This document shows positions 23,317-33,825 of a DNA stretch of 64,000 bases, piece by piece. A program made the translations under genes and the position numbers. This stretch comes from Myoxocephalus aenaeus. Its lineage: Eukaryota; Chordata; Actinopteri; Perciformes; Cottidae. The notes under the pieces are model-generated. The model saw nothing but the letters and a program-made list of their open reading frames with translations. It did not search any database and was not told the DNA's origin. Within the stretch, counting starts at the first letter, position 1; each line of letters begins with the position of its first letter. The stretch is taken from contig JBAMJR010000154.1 of assembly GCA_038501785.1 (NCBI GenBank), forward strand, positions 3,066,001 to 3,130,000, read 5' to 3'.

Positions 23317-23554
23317 AGTTTGACCTGTGTGGCTGCTGACTCTTCCTGGAGCAGGTGGAAACGTTCTCAAAGGGGCACTTAAGAAGTAACTGCTTATGAA
23401 GGGGGGAATGTTTTATTGTTATGTCACTTTTCTTTTCTTTTTTTACTTGTGGTCCGGGCATTTCAATTGGTAATTTGCTTCATAAACCAGCTTCTGCCAC
23501 CCTGACGGTACTCAAACATTTATGTCTACACATTCAGAATTTGCAGACAAAGAC

Positions 23555-23860
23555 ATTCTACAACAACATTCTGGAACAAGGTCCCTGAAAGCTGCAGGTC
23601 TGCTGAGACCTTCAGCTCCTTTAAATCCAGATTGAAGACTTTTCTGTTTGCTGTTGCCTTTAATTGAACCAGATTCAAGGATATCAATTTCTGCATCTCA
23701 CTACTGCATTTTATTTCTTAAACTGCACTGCAACTTTTATTCAATTTTTTTTTTTTCTGCATTATGTTTTGATGCTTTTAATGGTTTTATGTGAAGCACT
23801 TTGAATCGCCTTGTTGTTGAAATGTGCAATACAAAAACACTTGCCTTGCCTTACAAGTTC
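23555..23860 (+). mobile_element. LINE 3' end (C-terminal codons plus 3' UTR)
   Basis: From 23569 the frame reads FWNKVPESCRSAETFSSFKS, then RLKTFLFAVAFN and TGA at 23665. This is the usual C-terminus of a fish LINE reverse transcriptase. It is followed by TTATGTGAAGCACTTTGAAT and CTTGCCTTGCCTT, the repeated short tail of these elements. The copy is 5'-truncated to about 300 bp. The clade is uncertain (L2- or Rex1-like). Confidence 0.7.
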
Positions 23861-24161
23861 AAACTTCTACAGTTATGCATATACAGAGCTGTATATTTTC
23901 AAAATTTTTCTTGCTCACTCTCCCTCTCAGCTGCACCGTCCCAGGCACAAACAAACCCCGTGTCCATCCAGCTGACCATTCATAGCAACAGTTGCCTGGG
24001 GCAACACCAATAGAAACAGATGCTGTTTGGCTGGTCTGCCGTACGACCCCACTGACCTTTTAACCCATTGTTTCTGAAAAGAGGTGTTGCTATGTCCCGT
24101 CTCGGTTTTTAATTTTAGCGTTTCAGCTCTGACGTTTTCCGTTTGTATTTGTGTGTCTCAG

Positions 24162-24264
24162 ATACAAAGACCTTGTGGTCCTAACTTTGGGCGACAAGAA
24201 GAAATTGTCACCAGAAGAGAGATGTCGCTCAGTTCTGCAACAGTCCAAACTCCAGGGATGGCAG
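24162..24264 (+). CDS. myo16: myo16 exon q: converter region
   Basis: The first base completes an Arg codon and the exon ends in phase 0. It reads YKDLVVLTLGDKKKLSPEER, then CRSVLQQSKLQGWQ. The converter consensus is RY..L.........C..IL.......(Y/W)Q.G. The donor GTGTGTGTGT is itself UG-rich. Confidence 0.94.
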
Positions 24265-24428
24265 GTGTGTGTGTGTTTGTCTATGTCTTGCCTCTTTTTC
24301 AGTCTCCAGCAATAACAAAAGATTTACCAAATAACTTAATCCCTGACCCTCTATTTGAAAGATCCCATGGAATCTTTGACAACTCGCTCCAGCTGTCCCA
24401 CCTCATCATCATTCTCCTCGCACACGCG

Positions 24429-24506
<78 letters not shown>

Positions 24507-25023
24507 AAGACAGCAGTTGTGGACCCGTCCACCCCCCGCATCCTCCCTTCTCTGTCCTGTCTGCCACACTGCTGTTGTGTCTGAGAGTGTGACCCTACAG
24601 GTCACATCAACTCCCGCCTCACACACGCATACACACTCCTCCACAATGCTCCACAGACACCTTTTCATGCAGTTCTGCTTGACACACGAACCACTCCTTC
24701 AAGTAGCGTGTGTTGGAATGCATGTGTCTCTGTTGAAGTATGTCACCCCCACAGTTCTGTGCACCTGGTATCGAGTGACCTCCGACGCCCCCAAACGCCC
24801 CCTAAATCCAGGAAGTGAATGCAGTCAACAAGCAAACTCCAAACCCTCCCCACAGTCCACACCCACCTATTGTCATACATCATTGCTACATCACTGCTCT
24901 CCCATCGCTCAGCTAACAAGTCACGCTCTTCTCAAATTCTCAACACAAGACAGCTGGACTCCCAGAAGCTGATGATGATGGCAGTGTAGAGTACAACAAT
25001 GATTATTTGTGTTGTGTGTGTAG
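24265..25023 (+). other. myo16: myo16 intron
   Basis: This intron contains a long (CA)n tract at 24433-24502. The acceptor before 25024 is preceded by GTTGTGTGTGTAG, a purine-containing and therefore weak tract. Confidence 0.75.
24433..24502. repeat. (CA)n microsatellite
   Basis: 35 CA units with CG-containing imperfect units just upstream. Frames on both strands across it are spurious. Confidence 0.98.
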
Positions 25024-25120
25024 ATGGGAAGCAGCAAAGTTTTTCTGAGATACTGGCAGGCAGACCAGCTCAACGACCGCTGCTACCAGCTCCATAAAAA
25101 GATCATCACCTGCCAGAAAG
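25024..25120 (+). CDS. myo16: myo16 exon r: end of motor, start of IQ
   Basis: The exon enters in phase 0 and leaves in phase 1. It reads MGSSKVFLRYWQADQLNDRC, then YQLHKKIITCQK. G.TKVFLR....LE is the consensus for the end of the converter and start of the lever helix. The initial ATG is an internal Met, not a start. Confidence 0.95.
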
Positions 25121-25204
25121 GTAATATAATATCCAATGTTTCTCTTTTAGGTCTTCCTCTGACACCTCTGACCCCTGACACCTCTCTCCTCTTCCTCATC
25201 TCAG
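25121..25204 (+). other. myo16: myo16 short intron (84 bp)
   Basis: A compact pyrimidine-rich intron that splits the IQ motif. It can be read through in one frame (LPLTPLTPDTSLLFLIS), so retention would add 28 codons without a stop. Confidence 0.85.
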
Positions 25205-25478
25205 TGGTGCGTGGCTGGCTGGCCAGACAGCGCGTTCGTCATCGGCTGTCATCGCGGCAGAAAGAGGAGTGCAGTGTGCAGCGTCTCCTGCAGGGGGCAG
25301 AAGACATGGGGCTGCGAACCTACGACCAGTTGGTTATCCAGAATGCATCCGACATTGCAAGAGAGAGCGACCGCCTACGCTGCCATGGCAACAGCCTTCT
25401 CAACACCCTTAGCAACAGCCCACCACTTGGTGAGAGGCCCGAGCCGGTGGGCAAGGAGGAGGATCAGCCTGTCAGGAG
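25205..25478 (+). CDS. myo16: myo16 exon s: IQ motif and post-IQ linker
   Basis: The exon enters in phase 1 and leaves in phase 2. It begins VVRGWLARQRVRHRL. Together with TCQK of the previous exon this forms one IQ-type motif (Q...RG...R), a calmodulin or light-chain site. It continues AEDMGLRTYDQLVIQNASDI, then ARESDRLR, which from memory is a strongly conserved MYO16 segment. It ends in an acidic linker. Confidence 0.95.
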
Positions 25479-27215
25479 GTAAATTAGCAAACACCCTCTC
25501 AATTCCCACTCGTTCATTCAAATCTGAAGGTAAAGGTACGAGAGCATTCAAGCAATATCGATGAGCAGTTATTCTTTTTCCCCATTTGTCATTTGTATTT
25601 CTGATATTATTTTGTCCCCGTTCTTGCAAAATAATAATTTGATTAAAAAGTTCACCTGTTGTTTGGATGATAGACTTCCACCAATCTACTGATTACTTCA
25701 TACTAATGCAACCCATCAAGACCATATTCTGGCTGAAATAGGGATTTTATTACTAACGACAGTATAGTTCATTCATTCAACAATCTACAGTTACTGTCAT
25801 TCACATGATTTATTATATGATGGAATTATTTGCATTTGTTTGTGTGTGTGTGTTTCTCCTTGAGTGGGCCATGTCAGTGCGCCACGTGTTATTTTCATTA
25901 ATGATTGTATCCTTGTTCGCGTTAGGCTTTTGATTGTACGTTTTGTGATAGTCAGATAATGAGCATCGTTATCAGATTGTATTAGTATTGTGTTGCACTT
26001 ATTGTGTTATCCTTACCTCCACCTCATTATAATTATGAGTTACAAAGGGTTAAATAAAAAGGGTTAAATAAAAAGTAATAGGGGGTGCTAAATGGGCAAC
26101 CTTCATTTTGAAAAATTACTTTTGTATGGTAATACCTGAAATATGACTTTCAGCTCTAATGTACCTGCATACATGTGCGATATTGTATGTACTCTATGGC
26201 ACACTGCATAAGTAATGCATTTATTATTTTAATAGCATGTTTTTTCTCTGCAGAGGAAGCATTACCATTTGTGTTGATTATTACCATTCTTAATAATACT
26301 GACTTTCATCTCAGCCTGACAACCACTGGTTGATGATATGCTAATGTCTCAATACTTTTTGACAAAATATATATATATTTTTAGATTTGTTGTCTGACTC
26401 AATGACACATACAAGTGTTTTGCTTCAACTTTAACCGGCCTGTAAAAGTGGAAAACAACATTTTAACGAGCAACACCAGTTGAGACACAACACCGCACTG
26501 ACACTTTTAAAATAGTTTAATTAATAAGTTAAGGTCTAACATTAGGATGAAGCAATGCATCCTAAAAAATGAAAAGAAACATATACACCACATCATTTCT
26601 GTGCCCTCTATGTGTCCTTGTGCGTGTAGCATCTGCTGCTGGGACAATAGACAGGAGCATAGGGAGGCTTCCAACAGGAGGACTGGTGTGTCAGTAGGCG
26701 GACTGGGAGAGGAGTCACAGTTGTCACATTGTAGAGGGGATAATATTTAAACTCACCCAAACTCACCCAATTTCTCTGCAGGTTTTTAAAATGCCTTCCC
26801 CCATCTACACACATGCTCGACCCCCCCCTGCCTGCAATCCCGGAACCAACAGATGGCTCATACAGATTAGCAAAGGAAATATCAAACTTGATGTTATCAA
26901 TGGAAGGAGATTAGATTTAAAGCATAATCTCTTTTGTCTTTATCCTCCAATTGGCCTCCTTAGCTCATATTTGTGGCATGACAGTTGAGCAGGCCTACAT
27001 TGAGTTTGAGGATACTGATGATCTAAATGGCATCATTAACTCAATCTGGATCAGAAAACCATTGGATGGGGGGAAAAAAGGTTGTGCCTGTAACTTCTAT
27101 GCTTCCTTTGGGGAAATCATGAATCAATCTCAAGGGATGGAAATAATAAAAACGGCCCAATGTGTTTCTCTTTCTACCACTCAAATATTAATTCTGTTAT
27201 TCTTCCAATTCGTAG
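25479..27215 (+). other. myo16: myo16 intron
   Basis: AT-rich. It contains two tandem 14-bp words, AAGGGTTAAATAAA, at about 26046-26073. The open frame at 26951-27265 has no usable acceptor in phase and no known domain. Confidence 0.7.
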
Positions 27216-27592
27216 GGTTGTGGAGAAAAGCGGGAAAGTCTATGAGAGTCCTGTCAATAGTCTAGTTATTCGCCACTTTCGGTCCAGCTCAGTACCCCTC
27301 CCCCTCGCCATGGAGAGTATGGTCCATTCCTCTGCTGGTCCATCCATCAAACCAGCCCTGCAGCAGGTAGCTCATACCAATGAGGACACAGCAGGTGGGG
27401 GAGGTCTTTCCTCTCCCCGGAAGCAACCTCCGCCCAAACCAAAGAGGGACCCTAACACTCGTCTGAGTGCATCTTATGAAGTAGTTAGTGCAGGGTTGAC
27501 GATGGCAGCCAAAGAGTGCCGCACTCCAGAGGGGTATGGTTCGCCAGCTGGAAGCCCTCCTAAATCGCAGCTGTCCCCCACAGACCCTGCAG
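27216..27592 (+). CDS. myo16: myo16 exon t: tail, first NYAP motif
   Basis: The first base completes an Arg codon and the exon leaves in phase 1. After a Ser-rich stretch (HFRSSSVPLPLAMESM, GPSIKPAL), PPPKPKRDPNTRLSASYE begins at 27427. This is the NYAP homology motif with its tyrosine (SYE). In NYAP1, NYAP2 and MYO16 this region is tyrosine-phosphorylated and recruits PI3-kinase p85 (family knowledge). The donor is GTAAAT. Confidence 0.95.
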
Positions 27593-27691
27593 GTAAATCG
27601 CCTCTACTGGTCTTTAAAACATGCAACAGATGATGCTTTTCCTTGCCTTGACTTTCTCTGTATTTAATCGCTTCCTTTATAATTTCCTCAG
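27593..27691 (+). other. myo16: myo16 short intron (99 bp)
   Basis: Short intron between the two NYAP-motif exons. The acceptor is AATTTCCTCAG. Confidence 0.85.
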
Positions 27692-28942
27692 CCCTGTCCA
27701 AACCCCGTCCCCACAGTGATGACTACACAACCATGAGGAAGGTGCCACCCCCCAAACCGAAGCGCAGTCCCAACACTAAGCTGTCCGGCTCGTATGAGGA
27801 GATCAACGCTGTAGCCCCCCACATTCACCAGCTGCGTCCTGCCGATGTAAAGCTTGCCTTGCTGTCCCGTGCCGGTGGATTTCGAGGGTTTGCTGGTTTG
27901 CTGCAGAAAGCAGCCTCTGTAGATGCCCCACAAGGGTTAGGACTGAGCCTTTACCAGGGCCAAGATGAAGAGGATGTGTACATAGAGATGTTGGGCTCCC
28001 AGCCACGGGCTCGAAGTCTCCAGGAGCCCCCTGATAGTCCAGAGCTGGCTGACTCTGAGGCCGTCTATGAGGAGATGAAATATTTTCCTCACGAGGATGG
28101 TGCAATGCCTGCCACTGTGGTTAGCAAGGCAGCCAAACTGGAGGCACTAGGCTTGGGCCTGGTAGGATTAGGGGCATCTCATGCTCAAAGCGGGGACACC
28201 AAACGGATGGCAGCAGGGCTGACCGCTGCCCTGGACATCGCTCACTCACAGAGCACGTCCAACAGCGGAGTTCCCAAAACTCAGCATGGCAAAGATGCCA
28301 GCTGTGACATCCCTGCTCCCTTCCCTAATTTGCTTCCCCACCGTCCACCTCTCCTGGTGTTTCCTCCCTCTCCCGTCACCTGCTCTCCTGCGTCAGACGA
28401 GTCACCCCTCACCCCACTAGAGGTTAAGAAGCTGCCTGTGTTTGAGACGAACCTGAACTATGCCACTGGCCCAGACAGCCCTTTGTCCCCACAGTATGCC
28501 CGCCAGAGGGCTGACTCCTCCCCAAGCCTCACAGTCCTCATGCCAGAGAAGAGGTCCACACCTCCTCTCACCCCTCCACCTCCACCAAACAATGTCCCAC
28601 CTCCACCCTACAGACCTCCCTCGTACTTCCCCTTCCCACCTGAGGCTAACTTCCTGACTCTGACCCGAACAGCATCTGTCACAGGGAGCTCGGACTCTCC
28701 CAAAACCTCCTCCTCTCATAGGACAAGTGGGGAACCCCTTGGGAAGCCACCTCCCTACTCCCCTGTGAAGATGTCACGTCCTGAGCCCCGGAGAGCACAC
28801 TCATGCTCCTCCTCTCCTCTGCTGTTCAACCCAGCCAATGGCAGACCCCTGACCAGCCCCCTGGATGAGCTCAACACTCTGTTCAGCTCTGGACGCAGCA
28901 AGCTGCGGAAGTCCACCTCTGGGCGCAAGATGCGAGATGGAG
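27692..28942 (+). CDS. myo16: myo16 exon u: large tail exon, second NYAP motif, YXXM sites
   Basis: The 1251-nt exon enters and leaves in phase 1. It reads RPHSDDYTTMRKV, then PPPKPKRSPNTKLSGSYEEI from 27745, a second copy of the motif in the preceding exon. Three YXXM motifs, the p85 SH2-binding form, are visible: YTTM (27724), YIEM (27979) and YEEM (28066). Then CDIPAPFPNLLPHRPPLLVF, SPASDESPLTPLEVKKLPV, a proline-rich block (about 28561-28650) and SPLDELNTLFSSGRSKLRKS. The protein here is probably disordered; it acts as a signalling adaptor (PI3K, WAVE complex) in neurons. The donor GTTTGT is weaker than most, but the next exon joins in phase with conserved sequence. Confidence 0.96.
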
Positions 28943-31009
28943 GTTTGTCAGTAATGTTCACACACACACTCACACACATCTAATGATCTAGTGATTACCT
29001 CTTTGTAGGTGAGGTTTTAGGTAAGTAATAACCTCCTGTTTTGTGTGGGGGTGTGAGTCTGTGTGTATGCGGCTTTACACACATGCTCTGTGTTTGAGTG
29101 GTCAGGAGGTGAGATGGAGGCAGCACCCAGCAGCCTTTCTCATAAATACCCCTTCTCTACATTTAGAAACTCCTTCCATTGATTCAGGTGTTGGAGCCGG
29201 CCACCCTCGTTGGCCCATTTGAGGCAACCCATTTGTTACAGTCTCCAGTGCAGTGCCCTTTGGCCGCTGCAGCTGCCTTCTAACATGTTACCTAATGAGC
29301 TAGCTGGTGTTGCCCATTTAGCATCATACTGCGCTATGAGGATGATCTAGCGGGGTTTGTGTGTGTGTTGAGGCTCAATGCGTTACATCCAGAGCATATA
29401 CAGGCTCTCTGACATTGATGCACAGGTTGGCCTTTGCAAAAAGAGGCCAAACATATGTCACACTTAGTCAATGAAAAGGAAGGATCCTCAGGTCACAGGT
29501 TCCAAACACACAAATAGATTACTTTGTGGTGCCTTTAGGAGAGTCAATTTCCCATTGATACTTCATCTTGAGAAAACACATGGGCAAATGAGAGAAGGTA
29601 CAAACTGTGTTGTTCCGCTGTGTTTTTGTCTGAGACTGTGTTTCCTCCAAGTGTATTTGTTGTGGCTGGGTTAATAATACATGAGCAGTAGAATGATGAG
29701 GATGGGTATCAAATATTGAACAGCTCATTCATGTTCTACTGAAAGCTGTGTCTCTGCCCGGCAGCAGTAAACGGGACACCCTGAACAGTTGCAAAATGAC
29801 AATCTAGTGAAAGTTATGGTCAATAATCAGCCATCTTGCTTGAACCTCATATTACTGTGGATCTACTTAATTTATACAAGACAAAGTTGTGTGTGTCGGA
29901 CGTCTATTAACTTAAGAAGTCAAAGGGGCAGGAAGCTGAACTCTGGTGCCTCAAGAGACATCTTTCTCTTTGCTCTTCGTCAGCACCTGGACCTGCGCAG
30001 GAAAAGCGCTGGCGTCATGGAAACAGTGTGTGTGACAGGTGAGCCTGGCACTGGGGTTCACAACCTTGCTGTTATTTTGAGTGGGCAAAGCAAGGCGGCC
30101 CCTTTAGATCAGAGCGCAGAGGGATGCCGATGGGCTTAACGGGATGGCCTACTTCCGTTCCTCTTCGGCTGTTAGTGTGATACCTGACGCTGTGGGAGTG
30201 GCCAGGGGTTACAGTTGCTATCCCAGACATCTCTGTGAAGAGCAGCTGCCTTTCCCTCCTCCTCCTCCCCTTCCTCATCCTCAGGGAATGAGACAACCAC
30301 AGGAATGCCAGGGGAAGGTTGTCCTCAGGCTTCAGGAAATTATGTCGACACCCCATGCCTCGAAGGCAACATACAAATCTGCCAAAATTAGATAAAAGTC
30401 AAACTTTTCCCTCATTATAGTCTTTATTGTACAAATCCAAATACTCACCGTGACTCTTCACAAGCATGCAACGCTCACATGGAAACCCTCCCTCTACCTT
30501 GGCTTTTGTGCAGAAACACACACCTGCCCCGTGGGACAGATAGTAAAGTTTGCTACATTTATATTTAGGTGTCTTGTGACCACGAGGGGACCAGGAGGCA
30601 CACATTCTCAGTGTGGGACGGCAGCTGACAAATTCCCATTCACACTTCTGTGCACATATGTACCCACAGTCTTTGACTCATTCGGTGTATCATAGCATGT
30701 GAGCCCCGAGGAGCAGCAGCAGGGCCAGAGGCAGGTCATGTGGAGTCACCTTCCTGCCAGACATAGCAGATGAATCATTTTTAAAAGGCTTGCTGGGATA
30801 TGAGGAGTTGGAGTAAGTGACTCGAAGATACTGGAAATTAACACGACATTTTAATAGTTTGGAATAAAAACAACAGACTCCCTGTGCTGTTTTGCATTTT
30901 GTTATCCCCCACAAATACTATGCATGATTTAATCTAAACTGTATCTGATGTCTAGTGTGAATAACATCTACTGATATGTAGTGTGTTGTCCTTTGACTAT
31001 TTTTCCCAG
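28943..31009 (+). other. myo16: myo16 intron
   Basis: No mobile element was recognised. A 55-nt segment at 29984-30038 has strong splice borders but would break the frame (see findings). Confidence 0.7.
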
Positions 31010-31165
31010 GATTCAATTCTAATATCAATCTGCCAGGGAGGGAAGATTGTGGCTCTGCCCCCACTTCGCCATCTCTGCAGCTTCAGGACAAGAACGCTAA
31101 CAACCACACACACACTCACTCCCCAAGCCCCGCCCCCGTAGAGAACGGCAACCAGATCTCCAACG
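31010..31165 (+). CDS. myo16: myo16 exon v: tail
   Basis: The exon enters and leaves in phase 1. It reads GFNSNINLPGREDCG, then LQDKNANNHTHTHS, then VENGNQISNG. From memory mammalian MYO16 has GFETNMNIS, QDRNANNH and ENGNSISNG at this point, which supports the exon. The acceptor is ATTTTTCCCAG and the donor GTAACA. Confidence 0.93.
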
Positions 31166-31675
31166 GTAACAACCCGCATATTGTACATTTACATGGATAA
31201 TTCAAGAAGAAATAAATGATTAAGTCCAGGTTGAATGTCTGTACAACTATATGTGACTGTCCTGTGGAGTGAAGAAAGTAGCTGTTAACTCTCCTTTTGC
31301 CCTTTTGCCCATGTCACAACATAATTACATCAGCACTTAGAGATGCTTGAAATAAAAGCACTGCAAGGTCACTGAAGAAGGGCAGGAGAAGAATTGCATA
31401 ACATAATGAAATGATCTGAGAAATAAGGAAAGGAGACCACTGATATCATAATGGAGGACCCCGAGTGTTGAGCAGCAGAGAGTGATGAGTGTTCTTTAAA
31501 TGCTCAGAGAGAGATTGACAAGCAGGGTCTTTTCTTGACATTTCTTTCCACGTAAGAAACGCCTTTTCAAGCCCTGCTTGTGTTTGCAAGTCCTCCCACA
31601 CACAGACCGAAGGACATCTTGCCCTTCAGTCCCATTTTTTTGCTATGTAATGTGTTTTTGTTTTTGTGTGTTCAG
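31166..31675 (+). other. myo16: myo16 intron
   Basis: About 510 bp with nothing recognised. The acceptor is TTTTTGTGTGTTCAG. Confidence 0.75.
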
Positions 31676-31758
31676 GGTCACTGGAGGATGAGAGTCACAG
31701 CAAGTCAAACTCCAGCTCCACCTCTCTGCACAGACACATGGACAGCCATCATACTCAG
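31676..31758 (+). CDS. myo16: myo16 exon w: tail
   Basis: The exon enters in phase 1 and leaves in phase 0. It reads SLEDESHSKSNSSSTSLHRH, then MDSHHTQ. The HR..DSHTTQ ending is, from memory, shared with mammalian MYO16, where it directly precedes the last coding segment. The donor is GTAAAC. Confidence 0.93.
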
Positions 31759-33679
31759 GTAAACACATAGAAACAGGCACTTAACAGCTCTAACGCACAC
31801 TAACACACAGACAATAACAACACGACTATATCAAGCCTGTATTTTGTTGTGGGTTGGTCGACATTTTGAGTGGACAGGAAAGTGGCCTCATTTGAACAAC
31901 ATGTATCACTCATGACATATGATCTTTCTCTGGCTCTGTAGACGGGTGTATGGTTACAGGATTGAATTAAATGTCTTTGCACACAAGCTCACACACAAGC
32001 TCTCGTGCAGAAACACACACGCGGCCATCAGAGTTTTATCAATTGCATATATCAGAGGCAAAGTGGAAACCATCGTGAGTTAAATAACTTTTTGAAACCA
32101 TCATTTATCACCACAATTGATAAATGCATGAATTTTAGAAAGCCTTAATAATTTATGGATATAAACATAGAGGCTTACCAGCTTGATCACACTCACATGA
32201 CTAACATAGCCTGCAATCAGGGACGGCGTCACAACATAGAGCCACAAAGCTCTCATGACGACTATCCTCTGCTGTACCTAAACCTTAGGCAAATATAGAC
32301 ATTCAATAGGATTGATTCTTATGAACAAATGCCAGCTTCATATTCTCTTCTGATTTGTGCTTTCTTTTTTTCTTATTAATCCATCATTAAGTCATATACC
32401 CACCCTGAAGAATTAGCTTGGTGAGCCAATACTTCTGTATTGGATTTATAGCTTCTTATAACTTCCACTTTTGATAATTTAAGTCTATTGAAGTTGAATT
32501 GTTACAACCTGAGATCTGGTTAAAAATCATACAATCACTACTGATGAACGGCTAATGTACACTGGATCTGACTGCTTCACTATCCGGCTCCATCACGGCT
32601 GCTGGAGACAATCTGCTGCCATTCTAGCCTGTGCGTGTGTGTGTGTGTCTCTTTTGCCCACTCAACTATCTTTACACTAGATGTATTTGTATGTATGTTT
32701 CCAGCTCATAAGTACTAGGTTGACCAGCAGTTATTACTGGTCTGCTGAGCTGGGGATAAAATCAATTTATTTAGATCACAAAATCGTCACAAAAAGTAAA
32801 CACAAATGAATTATTCATGTACAGACACAAGGCATTTTTTACACATCTCAATATGCTCCAAATGTGTTCTTATGCTTCTAAAACATGACAGATGTGGGCG
32901 AAACAACTTTAAACTATATTAGAAATGTGGCTGCTGAGCATGGCCAACGTGACATAACTCTGCTGTTACTAAGATCATGTCCACAGGCGGAGGAGCAGTG
33001 AACCCGCAAACTCCAACAGGAAATTAGATTTATTTAAGACACCGGCTGTCATAACAACAATTGATCTACAGATGTTACCATTGTGGCCTTTACTGCAGCT
33101 ACTCCACCACTACATTGGTTTCATCTGGATGTCAAATTAATGCAGGTTACATACAAGGCAAAATGTCCTGCGTAACGGCGTTCTCAATGTAAATGCTCTG
33201 CTCAATATTCTGTGTCGCTGCATCCTGTATTACAGAATCCAGCCGTTTCATCTCGTTCCAGAAAGTTTCACCACATGAAAACTGATTCAGATTCATCACA
33301 GACTGCTCCAGTCAACGTTTGAGTATCAGTCAGCGGTGCATGAAGCACAAGAATGAACAAAGCACATAGTGTCCCACTTTCAGAGAAGCTAAGGACATTC
33401 ATAAGATACTGCCACTAGAGATGTGGAGGGCACACAATGTACCCACTTCACAATTCTCAGGTTACCTAAACATTAGGGGTGAACTCAGCCGTTTGAGGCT
33501 GCCAAAGAAGTCTGGAGCACATTCGTGCTGCAAATTTAATAGTCTAGTTTTTCAAGTTTTTACTCAGAATGTGTGAGCTATTGGGCTGTATGGAAATGAC
33601 TCTGACTTTTCTCTCTCTCTCCCTTCCTTTGATTCTAATGAGCTTGGCTGTTACTCTCACTCCCTCCTTTATCTTCCAG

Positions 33680-33727
33680 AGGGGTCATCTCAACTTTTCT
33701 CCGTTCGGTGCGGGGGCAGCCCTCTAA
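33680..33727 (+). other. myo16: Candidate alternative last coding exon of myo16
   Basis: A good acceptor (TCCCTCCTTTATCTTCCAG) precedes 33680. In the phase left by exon w it reads RGHLNFSPFGAGAAL then TAA at 33725. A donor-like GTGAGT follows at 33785, giving a 105-nt cassette with in-frame stop. Use would shorten the C-terminus or trigger decay. No transcript evidence is available here. Confidence 0.35.
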
Positions 33728-33825
33728 AACAGCGAGGGGGGGCAGGGGGGTTCACTGGAAGACCTGTTCACATGTAGGGCTGTGGTGAGTGTCTGCCATT
33801 CCTCGCTGATCTCCACCCTTAAGAG

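Larger units (their letters stand above)
18239..24161 (+). other. myo16: myo16 intron (5.9 kb) with retroelement relics
   Basis: This intron holds the second 29-bp repeat copy, a Ty3/Gypsy pol relic on the minus strand, a hAT-like end, a polypyrimidine triplet tract and a LINE 3' end. No further myo16 exon is needed: the flanking exons join RY in the middle of the converter. Confidence 0.75.

Noticed and set aside
24299..24972. Frames of up to 205 codons on both strands
   Set aside because: They cross the (CA)n tract in an intron. The plus-strand frame of 205 codons has no domain and lies between two well-supported motor exons.
26951..27265. Plus-strand frame containing QAYIEFEDTDDLNGI
   Set aside because: It looks somewhat coding, but the acceptor-like CTCCTTAG gives a stop within a few codons in the phase left by exon s, and no family is recognised.
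27803..28979. Minus-strand frames of 65-100 codons under the large tail exon
   Set aside because: They are shadows of the strongly supported plus-strand exon u.
33130..33300. Minus-strand stretch reading CGETFWNEMKRLDSVIQD
   Set aside because: It looks coding-like for about 40 residues but has stops on either side and no family I can name. It could be another decayed element.
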